From Haloferax elongans ATCC BAA-1513 (GTDB taxonomy: Archaea > Halobacteriota > Halobacteria > Halobacteriales > Haloferacaceae), in the NCBI RefSeq assembly GCF_000336755.1, contig NZ_AOLK01000015.1:434954-498953 (forward strand): 64,000 nucleotides of DNA. The letters run 5' to 3'. Position 1 is the stretch's first letter; each line of letters starts with the position of its first letter. Made by a program: the position numbers and the translations under genes. This document shows, one piece after another, positions 24,020-32,448 of the stretch. A model generated the notes under the pieces. It was not told the origin of the DNA. It searched no databases and saw only the letters and a program-made list of their open reading frames with translations.

Positions 24020-25315
24020 ATGACTCGCGTCGTCGTCGCGAAGCGCGTCGACAGGGGAGACGCCGACCTCTCCGAGATAACCGACCTCGCGCGAGCGGCT
24101 GGCTACGACGTCGTCGCGAGTCTCACGCAAACTCGTGACGAAGACCCCGCGTTCCACTTCGGTGAAGGGAAGGCCGAGGAGTTAGCGTCGCTCGTCGCTC
24201 GCGAGGACGCCGGGGCGGTCATCATCGACAACCGACTGGGCCCGTACCAGACGTACAACATCGCCCAGAAACTGCCGACCGACACCGAGGTCGTCGACCG
24301 CTTTACGCTCATCCTCGAAATCTTCGGACAGCGAGCGAGTACGCGCAAGGCACAGTTGCAGGTCGAGTTGGCCGAGTTGCGCTACGAACTGCCGCGTGCC
24401 GAGGCGAAGGCGTCGCTGGCGAAGCGCGACGAACGCCCCGGATTCATGGGGCTCGGCGAGTACGACGAGAGCCGCGAACGCGACATCAAAGCGCAGATTT
24501 CGCGCATCAAGAACGAACTCGACTCTATCGCCGAGAAAGAAGAGACGCGGCGCGAACAGCGCCGGGAATCGGGCTTCGACCTCGTGGCGCTCGCGGGCTA
24601 CACGAACGCCGGGAAGTCGACGCTCATGCAGCGTCTCGCGGCGGACCTCGAAGTCGGGGAGAACGACGACCTCCATCCCGACCTCGACCCGACCGCCGAG
24701 TCACAGGACAAACTGTTTACGACGCTCGGCACGACGACGCGCCGGGCCGAAACAGGCAAGCGAGACGTCCTTCTGACCGACACTGTCGGATTCATCTCTG
24801 ACTTGCCACACTGGCTCGTCGAGTCGTTCAAGTCGACGCTCGATTCGGTCTACCGTGCCGACCTCGTGCTCTTGGTCGTGGACGCGTCGGAATCGCTCGA
24901 AGCGATGCGGGAGAAACTCGTCACGAGCCACGACACGCTCTACGAGCGCAACGAGGCTCCTATCGTGACCGTGTTCAACAAGGTGGACAAGGTCGACGAC
25001 GAGGAACTCGAAGAAAAGCGTGCGGCGCTGTCGGCGCTCGCGCCGAACCCGGTGCCCGTCTCGGGACTCACCGGAGAGAACATCGAGGAGTTGACCGAGC
25101 GCGTCGAGCGCGCCCTGCCCGCATGGGAACAGGAACGACTCTTGCTTCCGATGGCGGACGACACGATGAGCCTCGTCTCGTGGCTCTACGACCACGCACA
25201 CGTCGAAAGCGAGGAGTACGAAGGCGAGCAAGTGCTCGTCGAGTTCGAGGCCCGCCCCGAAATCGTCGAGAAGGCGCGGGCGAAGGCCTCATCGCTGTCT
25301 GCTGCGCCGAACTAG
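24020..25315 (+). CDS. hflX: Ribosome-associated GTPase HflX
   Basis: 431 residues from ATG 24020. The HflX N-domain reads FHFGEGKAEELASL and IIDNRLGPYQTYNIAQKLPT (the substrate-like N-terminal ATP-binding region), with VVDRFTLILEIFGQRASTRK and the long basic helical linker. The G domain has G1 GYTNAGKST, G3 DTVGFISDLPHWLVESF, G4 NKVD and G5 in PVSGLTGEN. It binds the 50S subunit and rescues stalled or stress-damaged ribosomes. The start is set by homologue layout (MTRVVVAKRVD); a GGGGG stretch lies six bases before it. TATA-like CTTAAG at 23949-23954 would give a leader of about 40 nt. Confidence 0.94.
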   Translation: MTRVVVAKRVDRGDADLSEITDLARAAGYDVVASLTQTRDEDPAFHFGEGKAEELASLVAREDAGAVIIDNRLGPYQTYNIAQKLPTDTEVVDRFTLILEIFGQRASTRKAQLQVELAELRYELPRAEAKASLAKRDERPGFMGLGEYDESRERDIKAQISRIKNELDSIAEKEETRREQRRESGFDLVALAGYTNAGKSTLMQRLAADLEVGENDDLHPDLDPTAESQDKLFTTLGTTTRRAETGKRDVLLTDTVGFISDLPHWLVESFKSTLDSVYRADLVLLVVDASESLEAMREKLVTSHDTLYERNEAPIVTVFNKVDKVDDEELEEKRAALSALAPNPVPVSGLTGENIEELTERVERALPAWEQERLLLPMADDTMSLVSWLYDHAHVESEEYEGEQVLVEFEARPEIVEKARAKASSLSAAPN

Positions 25316-25404
25316 CGATACCGAGTCTGATTTTCAAAAAAGGCCGTCGAGAGATTGCTTCTTGCTCGACCGAGACGGTTGGTGTCGACCGCGACGGTAG
25401 GTGG

Positions 25405-28400
25405 TTAGTCGCGCCAGACGCGCGCAGCCACCAGTGCGAGTGCGGCCAGTGCGACAGTCACCCCGAATCCGGGTGCGTCACTCTGGGTCGTCGAGGCCGC
25501 CGTCGTCGGCTGTTGCGTCTCGGTGGCGGTCGTCGCGTCCGAAGACGTGGTCGTCTCAGTCTGTTCCGCCGCGTCTTCGCTCGACTCGGTCGTCGTCTCG
25601 TCGCCAGCGTCTGCCGACTGGGCCGAGATGGCGAACACGGAGAACCCCGGCGTCACGGCAGCGTAGCGGTCACCGCCGAGGTGGGTCGTCTCCAGCGTTT
25701 GCCACTCGCCGTCGTGGTAGCGAGACAGCGTCACGTCTGACGGGTCGGTCCCGGACTGTTCGAGTCTCTTCGACGGAACCGTGAACGTGATTGTCGCGTC
25801 CTCGATGTCGTCGTCGGTCGTTCCAGAGAGGTCGATTTGCAGGTAGCCGACCACCTCCGAACTCGACTCGCCATCGTCCGACTCGGTCCCCGTGAATTCA
25901 GGCGTTCCGTCAGGTGCCTCGTCAGCGGAACTGACCGAGACGCCCATCTCCGGGGCCTCCGACGAGAGGTTGAGGTCGAGTTGCGAGACCGACGGTCGCG
26001 TGTCGTTCGACGCGTCTTCGGTCGTGTTCGTGGTCGTCGCGTTCGCGGACGTCTCGTTCGTCGCCGACTCGTTCGTGGTCGTGCCGTTCGTAGTCGTCTC
26101 GTTGCTGGACACGTTCGACGCGTCGTTCAGGCGGTCGAGGTCGATGCTCACCGTCTCGTCCGGGGAGGCGTTGGTGAGCGTCACCGTCGTCTCCTCGTCG
26201 GTGGTCGAGGCGGTTGCGGTTTCCGCGCCCGAGACGGACGTACTTGCGTCGACTTCGGTGGTCGAACTCGTGTCGTCAGTCTCGTCGCTGGTGGTCGTTG
26301 TGGTGTCTGCGTCGTCGTCGTCATCATCGTCATCACCGTCGTCGCTCGTGGAAGACGACGGGCTCGAACCGGACGAGGGCGACGACCCCGAAGACGACGG
26401 GGAATCGCCCGACTCGGAGTCGCTTCCGGAGTCCGGCGCTAAGTTGACCTGTCCTGCAGAGTAGTGGATGTCGAAGCCGACGTCGATACTGCCGTCGGAG
26501 TTCGACTGGGCGTTGACCGACTTGTTCTCACCCTCGTAATCTGCAGAGAGGTCGGACGGCGACGACACGCCCCATTGGTTGAGCAGCGCCGACGGGAGCG
26601 TCGCTTCGAACCGTCCTGTGTTGTTGTCGCCAGTGATGGTCTTGTGCGGCCCGGCGACTTCGACTTCGAGCTGTCCGGCCGTATCGTTGTATCTGGGCGG
26701 CGTGAACGCCTGTGCGTCGGTGGCGACGACAAGCCCCGACATGTTCGGATTGAACGTCTGGACGCTGTCGTTCGAGACGAACGCGAGCGAGAACATCGGC
26801 TTGAACGCCGCAGTCGCCTTGTCTTCGTTCGACGGGAGCGTCTCCCAATCACTCACACCGGTCGCGTTACTGGTGTACTGCGACTCGATTGGGTTCGCCG
26901 TGACGTTCACCTCGTAGTAGGAGGACTTGTTCGTCACGTTCATCGAGACGTTCTGTGCCGTCGCGATGAGGACGCCGGGCTCGTAGGAGTGGTTGACGTG
27001 GAGCGTCACCTTGACTCTCGATTCGTTCGTGAGGCCGGTCCCAGAGAGGTTCTGCGACCACGTCTTCTGGTAGTCGTTGAGGTCGAACTGAAGGAGTCCG
27101 CCCTGCCCCGACGGTGGGGCGACAGACGACTCGACGACGGTCGTGTTCGTCGGACCGGAGACGACGCTCCATCCCTGGACGGTCGCGAGGTCCTCGACAC
27201 TGACCGTGACGGGCGTCTCGTTGCCGGCGCTGAGTTGGTACGACCCGGACGTGTACGAACTGGAATACGACACCATGACGCTCACGGTGCGCTCGCTGTT
27301 CGGTTGGACTTCGAACGTGCTGCTGTTGAGCGCCTCGTAGCCGCCCGCTTGCGGGTACACGTGAACCGTGTAGTTCTGTGCGGTCCCGCCGGTGTTGTTC
27401 AGCGTGACGTTCACCGGGTACGACCGGCCTTTGAACAGCGGGTCGTCGTCGACGGTGTACGATTCGAGCGTGACGTCGTTCGTCACGTTCACCGAGAAGC
27501 GGTCCTTCGCGACGGGGTTGAGCGACGCCCACTGCATCGAGTCGTCGATGACTGCCGCGCGGACGCGGAAGTCGCCTGCTGCCGTCTTCGCGGGCAGCGT
27601 GAAGGTCGCAGAGCCGTCGAGCGTGCTCAGCGAATTGTTGTGGTCGATGACGCCGTTCGGACCACGGAGCGTGAGGTTCGCGTTGTCCTTCGTGACCGAG
27701 CCCGTGACGTTGTACTGGACAGTCACGTCCACCGTCGAACCGGCCGTCGTCGACTGGTCCGAGACGGTGACACTCGGCGATGAGGAACCGGAGCCACCGC
27801 CGCCAGAGCTGTTGACTTGCACGCTGGTCGTCGTCTCGTTGTTGAGCGTGAGTTGCCGCGTCGTGCCCGCAGCGGACGCTCCGTAGGCGACCGAGATATT
27901 GACGGTGGTCGACGCACCACCCAAAAGCGTCTCGGTCGTACTGTTCATCGGCGTCGAGTTACCCTGCTCTCCGTAGACGCGCGCGTCGAAGTCCTCGGAG
28001 ACACCGCCAGTGTTGTTCAGCGTGGCGTTGACCCAGAACGTCTCACCGGCGTCGACCGCCGTCTCGGAGACGCTGTACGACTCGATTGTGACGTTGCCCC
28101 CGGAGTCGACGACGAACGTCTGCGAGACGAGTCCCTCCATCGAAGAACTGTTGTACGTCGTCGCGATGAGCCGCTTTGCCCCCGTGTTGAGCGTCCCATC
28201 AGTGATAGACATCGTCGTCGAATCGACGAGCGGCGGGCTACTGGAGTTCGACACCAGCGTCCCTCCCGTAGCCGGGTCGACGACGCTGACGACCAAGTCT
28301 GATTGGTCGACAGCCCCCGTCAGATTGTATGCGACCCCGATATCGGTCGATTGCCCCGGCGTGATTGTCGTCTGTGCTTGTGCTCTGATTTCGGGCGACG

Positions 28401-28515
28401 ACGCCGGTGCCGTCAGCCCGGCGGCGGCCGTCACCATCGCCCCGAGTGGAACGACTGACGTAACGACTACGAGCGCCACCACTAATGTCAGAATTTTATC
28501 CCTGTCCCCTGCCAT
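25405..28515 (-). CDS. Large secreted PGF-CTERM surface protein with CARDB-like repeats
   Basis: 1,036 residues. N-terminal signal peptide (KILTLVVALVVVTSVVPLGA), then a stretch with N-glycosylation-rich NxS/T sites and at least two CARDB-type segments (SVSETAVDAGETFWVNATLN and SYTVDDDPLFKGRSYPVNVT), each a beta sandwich with 'NNTGG'. A low-complexity Asp/Thr/Ser region follows (about 700-850, containing a run of nine Asp). Near the C-terminus is a PGF-pre-PGF domain (VVGYLQIDLSGTTDDDIEDA ... ATITFTVPSKRLEQ ... TPGFSVFAIS). The end APGFGVTVALAALALVAARV is a PGF-CTERM signal for archaeosortase processing and lipid anchoring. Probably a surface or S-layer-associated structural protein. Confidence 0.88.
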   Translation of the reverse strand: MAGDRDKILTLVVALVVVTSVVPLGAMVTAAAGLTAPASSPEIRAQAQTTITPGQSTDIGVAYNLTGAVDQSDLVVSVVDPATGGTLVSNSSSPPLVDSTTMSITDGTLNTGAKRLIATTYNSSSMEGLVSQTFVVDSGGNVTIESYSVSETAVDAGETFWVNATLNNTGGVSEDFDARVYGEQGNSTPMNSTTETLLGGASTTVNISVAYGASAAGTTRQLTLNNETTTSVQVNSSGGGGSGSSSPSVTVSDQSTTAGSTVDVTVQYNVTGSVTKDNANLTLRGPNGVIDHNNSLSTLDGSATFTLPAKTAAGDFRVRAAVIDDSMQWASLNPVAKDRFSVNVTNDVTLESYTVDDDPLFKGRSYPVNVTLNNTGGTAQNYTVHVYPQAGGYEALNSSTFEVQPNSERTVSVMVSYSSSYTSGSYQLSAGNETPVTVSVEDLATVQGWSVVSGPTNTTVVESSVAPPSGQGGLLQFDLNDYQKTWSQNLSGTGLTNESRVKVTLHVNHSYEPGVLIATAQNVSMNVTNKSSYYEVNVTANPIESQYTSNATGVSDWETLPSNEDKATAAFKPMFSLAFVSNDSVQTFNPNMSGLVVATDAQAFTPPRYNDTAGQLEVEVAGPHKTITGDNNTGRFEATLPSALLNQWGVSSPSDLSADYEGENKSVNAQSNSDGSIDVGFDIHYSAGQVNLAPDSGSDSESGDSPSSSGSSPSSGSSPSSSTSDDGDDDDDDDDADTTTTTSDETDDTSSTTEVDASTSVSGAETATASTTDEETTVTLTNASPDETVSIDLDRLNDASNVSSNETTTNGTTTNESATNETSANATTTNTTEDASNDTRPSVSQLDLNLSSEAPEMGVSVSSADEAPDGTPEFTGTESDDGESSSEVVGYLQIDLSGTTDDDIEDATITFTVPSKRLEQSGTDPSDVTLSRYHDGEWQTLETTHLGGDRYAAVTPGFSVFAISAQSADAGDETTTESSEDAAEQTETTTSSDATTATETQQPTTAASTTQSDAPGFGVTVALAALALVAARVWRD

Positions 28516-28539
28516 GCGAACGAGTAGCTAGACTAAATT

Positions 28540-28548
28540 GATAAAACT
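28540..28548 (-). promoter_or_regulatory. TATA-like box of the PGF-CTERM protein gene
   Basis: AGTTTTATC on the minus strand, about 28 bp before the ATG at 28515. Spacing fits a leaderless transcript. Confidence 0.55.
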
Positions 28549-28674
28549 GACTTCAACAGAGTCAGAATTGATATCGGGAGAGCGGCCGAGAGAACGATTA
28601 CGGGCAGTTAGCGCAGTCGTATGCTGTTGTATTCAAAGAAAATAATATCTCCGAGACTCAGAGAGTGCGACTGG

Positions 28675-29208
28675 CTACGAATACTTCTCTTTGCGTATAA
28701 CTTCGATATCTGATAGTTTCGTCCCAGGGTACTGCCCGTCGTCGTCTTTCTCGGCTGCCTTGACCATGTCCCAGACCACGTTGAGACCAGTCGTGACACC
28801 TTCCAGCGCCTCCATCTCACACCCGGTCTTTCCTGTCGTCTCGACAGTGACCGAGAGCGTGACTGCGTCGTCGCCGACCTCGAAGTCGGTGTCGACGTTG
28901 GTGATGGGAATCTGGTGGCACATCGGAATCGTCTCCCACGTGTGTTTGACCGCCTGAATCGCACCGATACGGGCGGTTGCGAGCACGTCTCCCTTCCCGA
29001 TTTGGTCGTCCCGAATCGCCCGAACCGTGGACTCGCTGAGGTGAATCGTGCCGCGGGCGACTGCCCGACGGTGTGTATCGGGCTTCGCGCCGACGTCGAC
29101 CATCTGGACGTTTCCGTCGTCGTCGACGTGTGTCAGGTCGTCCTGTGTGGCTGCGTCGTCCGGCTCGGTTGGAGCGTCTTGGGTAGTCGCGTCGTCTTCT
29201 CCCGTCAT
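28675..29208 (-). CDS. moaC: Cyclic pyranopterin monophosphate synthase MoaC
   Basis: 177 residues. After an acidic 30-residue haloarchaeal extension comes QMVDVGAKPDTHRRAVARGT, then GDVLATARIGAIQAVKHTWE, TIPMCHQIPITNVDTDFEVG and KTGCEMEALEGVTTGLNVVW DMVKAAEKDDDGQYP. These are the MoaC active-site segments, with MCHQIP and the conserved Lys/Asp. It makes cyclic pyranopterin monophosphate, the first molybdopterin precursor. It follows nnr with an ATGA overlap at 29205-29208, so they are co-transcribed. The MoaA partner is not in the window. Confidence 0.95.
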   Translation of the reverse strand: MTGEDDATTQDAPTEPDDAATQDDLTHVDDDGNVQMVDVGAKPDTHRRAVARGTIHLSESTVRAIRDDQIGKGDVLATARIGAIQAVKHTWETIPMCHQIPITNVDTDFEVGDDAVTLSVTVETTGKTGCEMEALEGVTTGLNVVWDMVKAAEKDDDGQYPGTKLSDIEVIRKEKYS

Positions 29209-30638
29209 TCGTCCACCTCCAGACCGGCAGGCACGCGGTTCAGAACGTCGGTCGCGACGAGTCCACCACCGAACTCCTCGACTGCAACGTCACCTGCACG
29301 GCCGTTCACGTACGCGCCGACAGCGGCGGCGTCGAGAGGCGGGAGCACACACGCAAGCGCCCCCGTCACACCTGCGAGCACGTCGCCAGTACCACCGACA
29401 GTCATTCCCGGATTGCCGGTTCGATTGACGCGCACGTCGTCGCCGTCCGAAACGATATCGTAGGCACCCTTGACGAGGAGCACGTGCCCGAGTTCGCCTG
29501 CGAAGTCGCGGACGAGTTCGCACCGGGCATCCCAGTCGTTGGCTGTCTCGCCGCCCATCTTCTGCAACTCTCCCTGATGGGGCGTACAGATGAGCGTCGC
29601 GTCGGTGTCAACTTCGGGGACGACCTGCAACGCGTCGGCGTCGACGACGGCGGTCCCGTCGAAGTCGGCGAGGAACGACCCGACTGCGTCGAGCGTCGCA
29701 TCGGCGTCGCCGAGTCCCGGACCGAAGACGACGACGTCGCGGTCGGCGGCGAGTTCGAGCAGGTCAGGAACGTGGTCGGGCGTGAGGTGGGCACCCGAGA
29801 ATCCCGAGACGATGAGGTTCTCAGAGTACCCCTGAATCTCGCGGGCGACGTGTTCGGGTGCTGCGACGCGGGCGAGGTCGGCACCGGCGCGGAGTGCGGC
29901 CTGCGCGGCGAGCGCGGGCGCACCAGTGTACGGACCGCCACCGACGACCAGCACGTCGCCGTGGTCGCCTTTGTGGCTCTGTGAGTCGCGTCCGAGCGCG
30001 ATGAGGTCGCCGGGACCGGTGAACAACTCGGCGGCGTCCGGGATGCCGATGTCGGCGACCGTCACCTCGCAGTCGAGCGCGTCGAGGCCGGGCTTGTCGT
30101 CGTGAAAAGTGACGACGTGGTCGGCCGCGACCGAGACGCCTTCGGCCTCGCCCGTGTCGGCATCGACACCCGAAGGAACGTCCACAGCGAGCACTGTCGC
30201 GTCGGTATCGTTGATTGCTCGGGCAGCGGTCGCTTCAGGTTCGCGGAGCGCGCCCGTGACGCCGGTTCCGAGCATCGCGTCGATGACCACGTCCGGGTCA
30301 CCGAGGTCGAGGTCGGCTGAGTCGGTGACGGTCCGCACGTCGGCTTCGGCGGCGACGAGCGCGTCCCAATTCTCGCGGGCGATGTCGGTCGAGATGGTTT
30401 CGGGACGGCCGAGCAGGTGGACCGTTACGTCGTACGCTTTCAGGAACCGGGCTGTGACGAGGGCGTCGCCCCCGTTGTTGCCGCGCCCGGCGACGATAGC
30501 GACCGTGGAACCGGGGTCGGCGAGGTCGCGACACGCCCGAGCGACGGCGTTCCCACTCGACTCCATGAGCTGTTTCCGCGGGACGCCGAGTGATTCGGCG
30601 TTCAGGTCGACCGCGGCCATGCGTCGACTCGTAATCAT
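29205..30638 (-). CDS. nnr: Bifunctional NAD(P)H-hydrate repair enzyme Nnr
   Basis: 477 residues from ATG 30638 (MITSRRMAAVDLNAESLGVP). The N-terminal epimerase half has RKQLMESSGNAVARACRDLA, IVAGRGNNGGDALVTARFLK and VIDAMLGTGVTGALREPEAT. The C-terminal dehydratase half has GDHGDVLVVGGGPYTGAPAL, ADALQVVPEVDTDATLICTP HQGELQKMGG, and NPGMTVGGTGDVLAGVTGAL (the GxGDxL signature). Together these re-epimerise and dehydrate damaged NAD(P)HX. The frame stays open upstream past the start. It is followed by moaC with a four-base overlap. Confidence 0.94.
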   Translation of the reverse strand: MITSRRMAAVDLNAESLGVPRKQLMESSGNAVARACRDLADPGSTVAIVAGRGNNGGDALVTARFLKAYDVTVHLLGRPETISTDIARENWDALVAAEADVRTVTDSADLDLGDPDVVIDAMLGTGVTGALREPEATAARAINDTDATVLAVDVPSGVDADTGEAEGVSVAADHVVTFHDDKPGLDALDCEVTVADIGIPDAAELFTGPGDLIALGRDSQSHKGDHGDVLVVGGGPYTGAPALAAQAALRAGADLARVAAPEHVAREIQGYSENLIVSGFSGAHLTPDHVPDLLELAADRDVVVFGPGLGDADATLDAVGSFLADFDGTAVVDADALQVVPEVDTDATLICTPHQGELQKMGGETANDWDARCELVRDFAGELGHVLLVKGAYDIVSDGDDVRVNRTGNPGMTVGGTGDVLAGVTGALACVLPPLDAAAVGAYVNGRAGDVAVEEFGGGLVATDVLNRVPAGLEVDE

Positions 30639-30744
30639 GTGGTGGTGTTCGGCCGGTCCCGCGTTACCGTTTGTGGTCCGGGACCACGCCTCTCGTGCGT
30701 CCAGATTCGCAACGTTTGACTCGCCCCCGTCTGAATCGAGGGTA

Positions 30745-31929
30745 GTGACTCGCCGCCTCTTCGGAACCCTCTGCGGACTCGTCTTTCTCGTCAACTTCGG
30801 TCGTGTGGCCTTCCCACCGTTAGTCGAAACCTTGCAGAACCAGTTCGGCGTGGGACCGGCGACAATCGGTATCGTGACCAGTCTCGTCTGGTTGGGGACG
30901 GCGCTGCCGCGTATCCCGGTCGGATACCTGCTTACTCGCATTCCTCGTCATCGCGTCGTCCTCGCCTCGGGGACGCTGCTCGTGCTCGCGTCGGCGTTCA
31001 CCGCGAGCGCGACGTCGATTCCGATGCTTCAGGTCGGCGCGTTCACCATCGGTGTCGCCTCGGGCGCGTACTTCGTCTCTGCGGTGCCGCTCATCGGCGA
31101 GTTGTTCCCGGAGCGCGTCGGCCGCATGGTCGGTATCCACGGCACCGCCAGCCAAGTCGCGGCCGTGGTCGCCGCGCCAATCGTCGTCGCCATCCTCGCC
31201 GCCTTCTCGTGGCGTGAGACGTTCTGGGCGCTCTCTGTCGTGGCGGCGGCAGTGACGCTCATTCTCTTTGTCGTCTCCCGCGACGGGAGCATGGACGCAG
31301 CGACCGGCGCGGACCGGAACTTCATGGCCGCACTCGCTCACTGGAAAGTCATCCTCACGGGCATCCTCCTTATCGCGCCCGCCGGGTTCATCTGGCAGGG
31401 CTTGTTCAACTTCCTCGTCTCGTACATGACGCAGGCGAAGAGCTTCGACCCGACGACGGCGAGTACGATGCTCACTATCGTCTTCGCTGCCGGTGTCCCG
31501 GCGTTTTCGCTATCGGGGAGACTCGCCGACAAACTCCCGCACGTGCCCTACATCTTTGCGCTTCTCGTCGCCTTCTCGGGTGCGTTAGTCGCACTGACGT
31601 TCGCGCAGGGCTTTCTCGCCGTCGCCGCCGTCATCGCAATCCTCGGGTACGTCATCCACAGCCTGTTCCCCGCACTGGACACGTTCATGCTTTCGTCGCT
31701 TCCGAGTGACGTGCGCGGGAGCGCCTACGCAATCTTCAGCGGCGCAGCGCTCCTCTTGGAAGCGAACGGTAGCGGGGCTGTCGGGTTCCTGACCGAGGCG
31801 AACTACGGATTCGAGTTCATCTTCCAGACGCTCGCTGGCGCGCTCATCGTGACTGTCGTCCTGCTGTCTGTCCTTTACGCCGCCGACCGACTACCAGGAG
31901 TACAACGGAAAACGAGGCCGTCTACGTAG
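30745..31929 (+). CDS. MFS transporter
   Basis: 394 residues, GTG start at 30745 (TRRLFGTLCGLVFLVNFGRV). About 12 hydrophobic helices are readable. The MFS loop-2/3 motif appears as PVGYLLTRIPRHRVVLASGT, and loop 8/9 as LSGRLADKLPHVPYIF. The region between helices 6 and 7 (SRDGSMDAATGADRNFMAAL) is the usual cytoplasmic linker. Substrate unknown; general fold resembles the nitrate/sugar/cyanate exporter-like group. It diverges from nnr and is followed by a winged-helix gene 44 bp away, a plausible regulator. Confidence 0.88.
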   Translation: MTRRLFGTLCGLVFLVNFGRVAFPPLVETLQNQFGVGPATIGIVTSLVWLGTALPRIPVGYLLTRIPRHRVVLASGTLLVLASAFTASATSIPMLQVGAFTIGVASGAYFVSAVPLIGELFPERVGRMVGIHGTASQVAAVVAAPIVVAILAAFSWRETFWALSVVAAAVTLILFVVSRDGSMDAATGADRNFMAALAHWKVILTGILLIAPAGFIWQGLFNFLVSYMTQAKSFDPTTASTMLTIVFAAGVPAFSLSGRLADKLPHVPYIFALLVAFSGALVALTFAQGFLAVAAVIAILGYVIHSLFPALDTFMLSSLPSDVRGSAYAIFSGAALLLEANGSGAVGFLTEANYGFEFIFQTLAGALIVTVVLLSVLYAADRLPGVQRKTRPST

Positions 31930-31940
31930 GACTCCGAAAC

Positions 31941-31951
31941 GGTTTACTATC
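31941..31951 (+). promoter_or_regulatory. TATA-like box of the 31974 winged-helix gene
   Basis: GGTTTACTATC about 28 bp before the GTG at 31974. It favours that start over a TTG at 31962. Confidence 0.5.
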
Positions 31952-31973
31952 TTCACTTCATTTGGCTGATATT

Positions 31974-32369
31974 GTGTCAGGGTTGTTACCGTCTGACGGC
32001 GACGTCGATGTCGGTGGTGAGGGGTCGCCGCGTGTCCATTTATTCGACGACGAGGAGACGGAGGAACTCATCGGAAGTCTCTCGTGTGCGACTGCGCGGG
32101 AGATACTGTCGAGTCTACACGAGTCGCCCGCGACGGCCGCGGAACTCGCCGACTCGGTCGATACGTCGATACAGAACGTGCGCCACCACCTCGGAAACCT
32201 CGAAGACGCCGAGTTGGTCCAACTCGCCGGGACGCGATACTCGGAGAAAGGCCGAGAGATGAAAGTGTACGCACCGACCGACGACCCGTTCGTCGTTTGT
32301 GTCGGCGGACTCGACGACGATGGTGCGAGAGAAGGTATCGTCGACGCCATCGAGTCCTTTTTAGAGTAG
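31974..32369 (+). CDS. Winged-helix transcription regulator (ArsR/HTH_20-like)
   Basis: 131 residues from GTG 31974. An acidic leader is followed by LFDDEETEELIGSLSCATAR EILSSLHESPATAAELADSV, the recognition helix DTSIQNVRHHLGNLEDAELV, and a wing ending YSEKGREMKVYAPTDDPFVV. The tail VCVGGLDDDGAREGIVDAIE resembles the C-terminal extension of haloarchaeal multi-copy ArsR-like regulators. A single cysteine (SLSCATAR) is the only redox-capable residue in the DNA-binding core. Target genes are unknown; the adjacent MFS gene is a candidate. Confidence 0.85.
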   Translation: MSGLLPSDGDVDVGGEGSPRVHLFDDEETEELIGSLSCATAREILSSLHESPATAAELADSVDTSIQNVRHHLGNLEDAELVQLAGTRYSEKGREMKVYAPTDDPFVVCVGGLDDDGAREGIVDAIESFLE

Positions 32370-32448
32370 TTCGGCCGGCGAGGAAGAGGCACCCCCCACC
32401 ACCGCCGAACGTTCAAATACGAAACCGCGGCCACTCACCGACACCCCT

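Noticed and set aside
26300..26345. GTC/ATC triplet run that looks like a microsatellite
   Set aside because: It is the poly-Asp codon run of the PGF-CTERM protein, explained as coding sequence.
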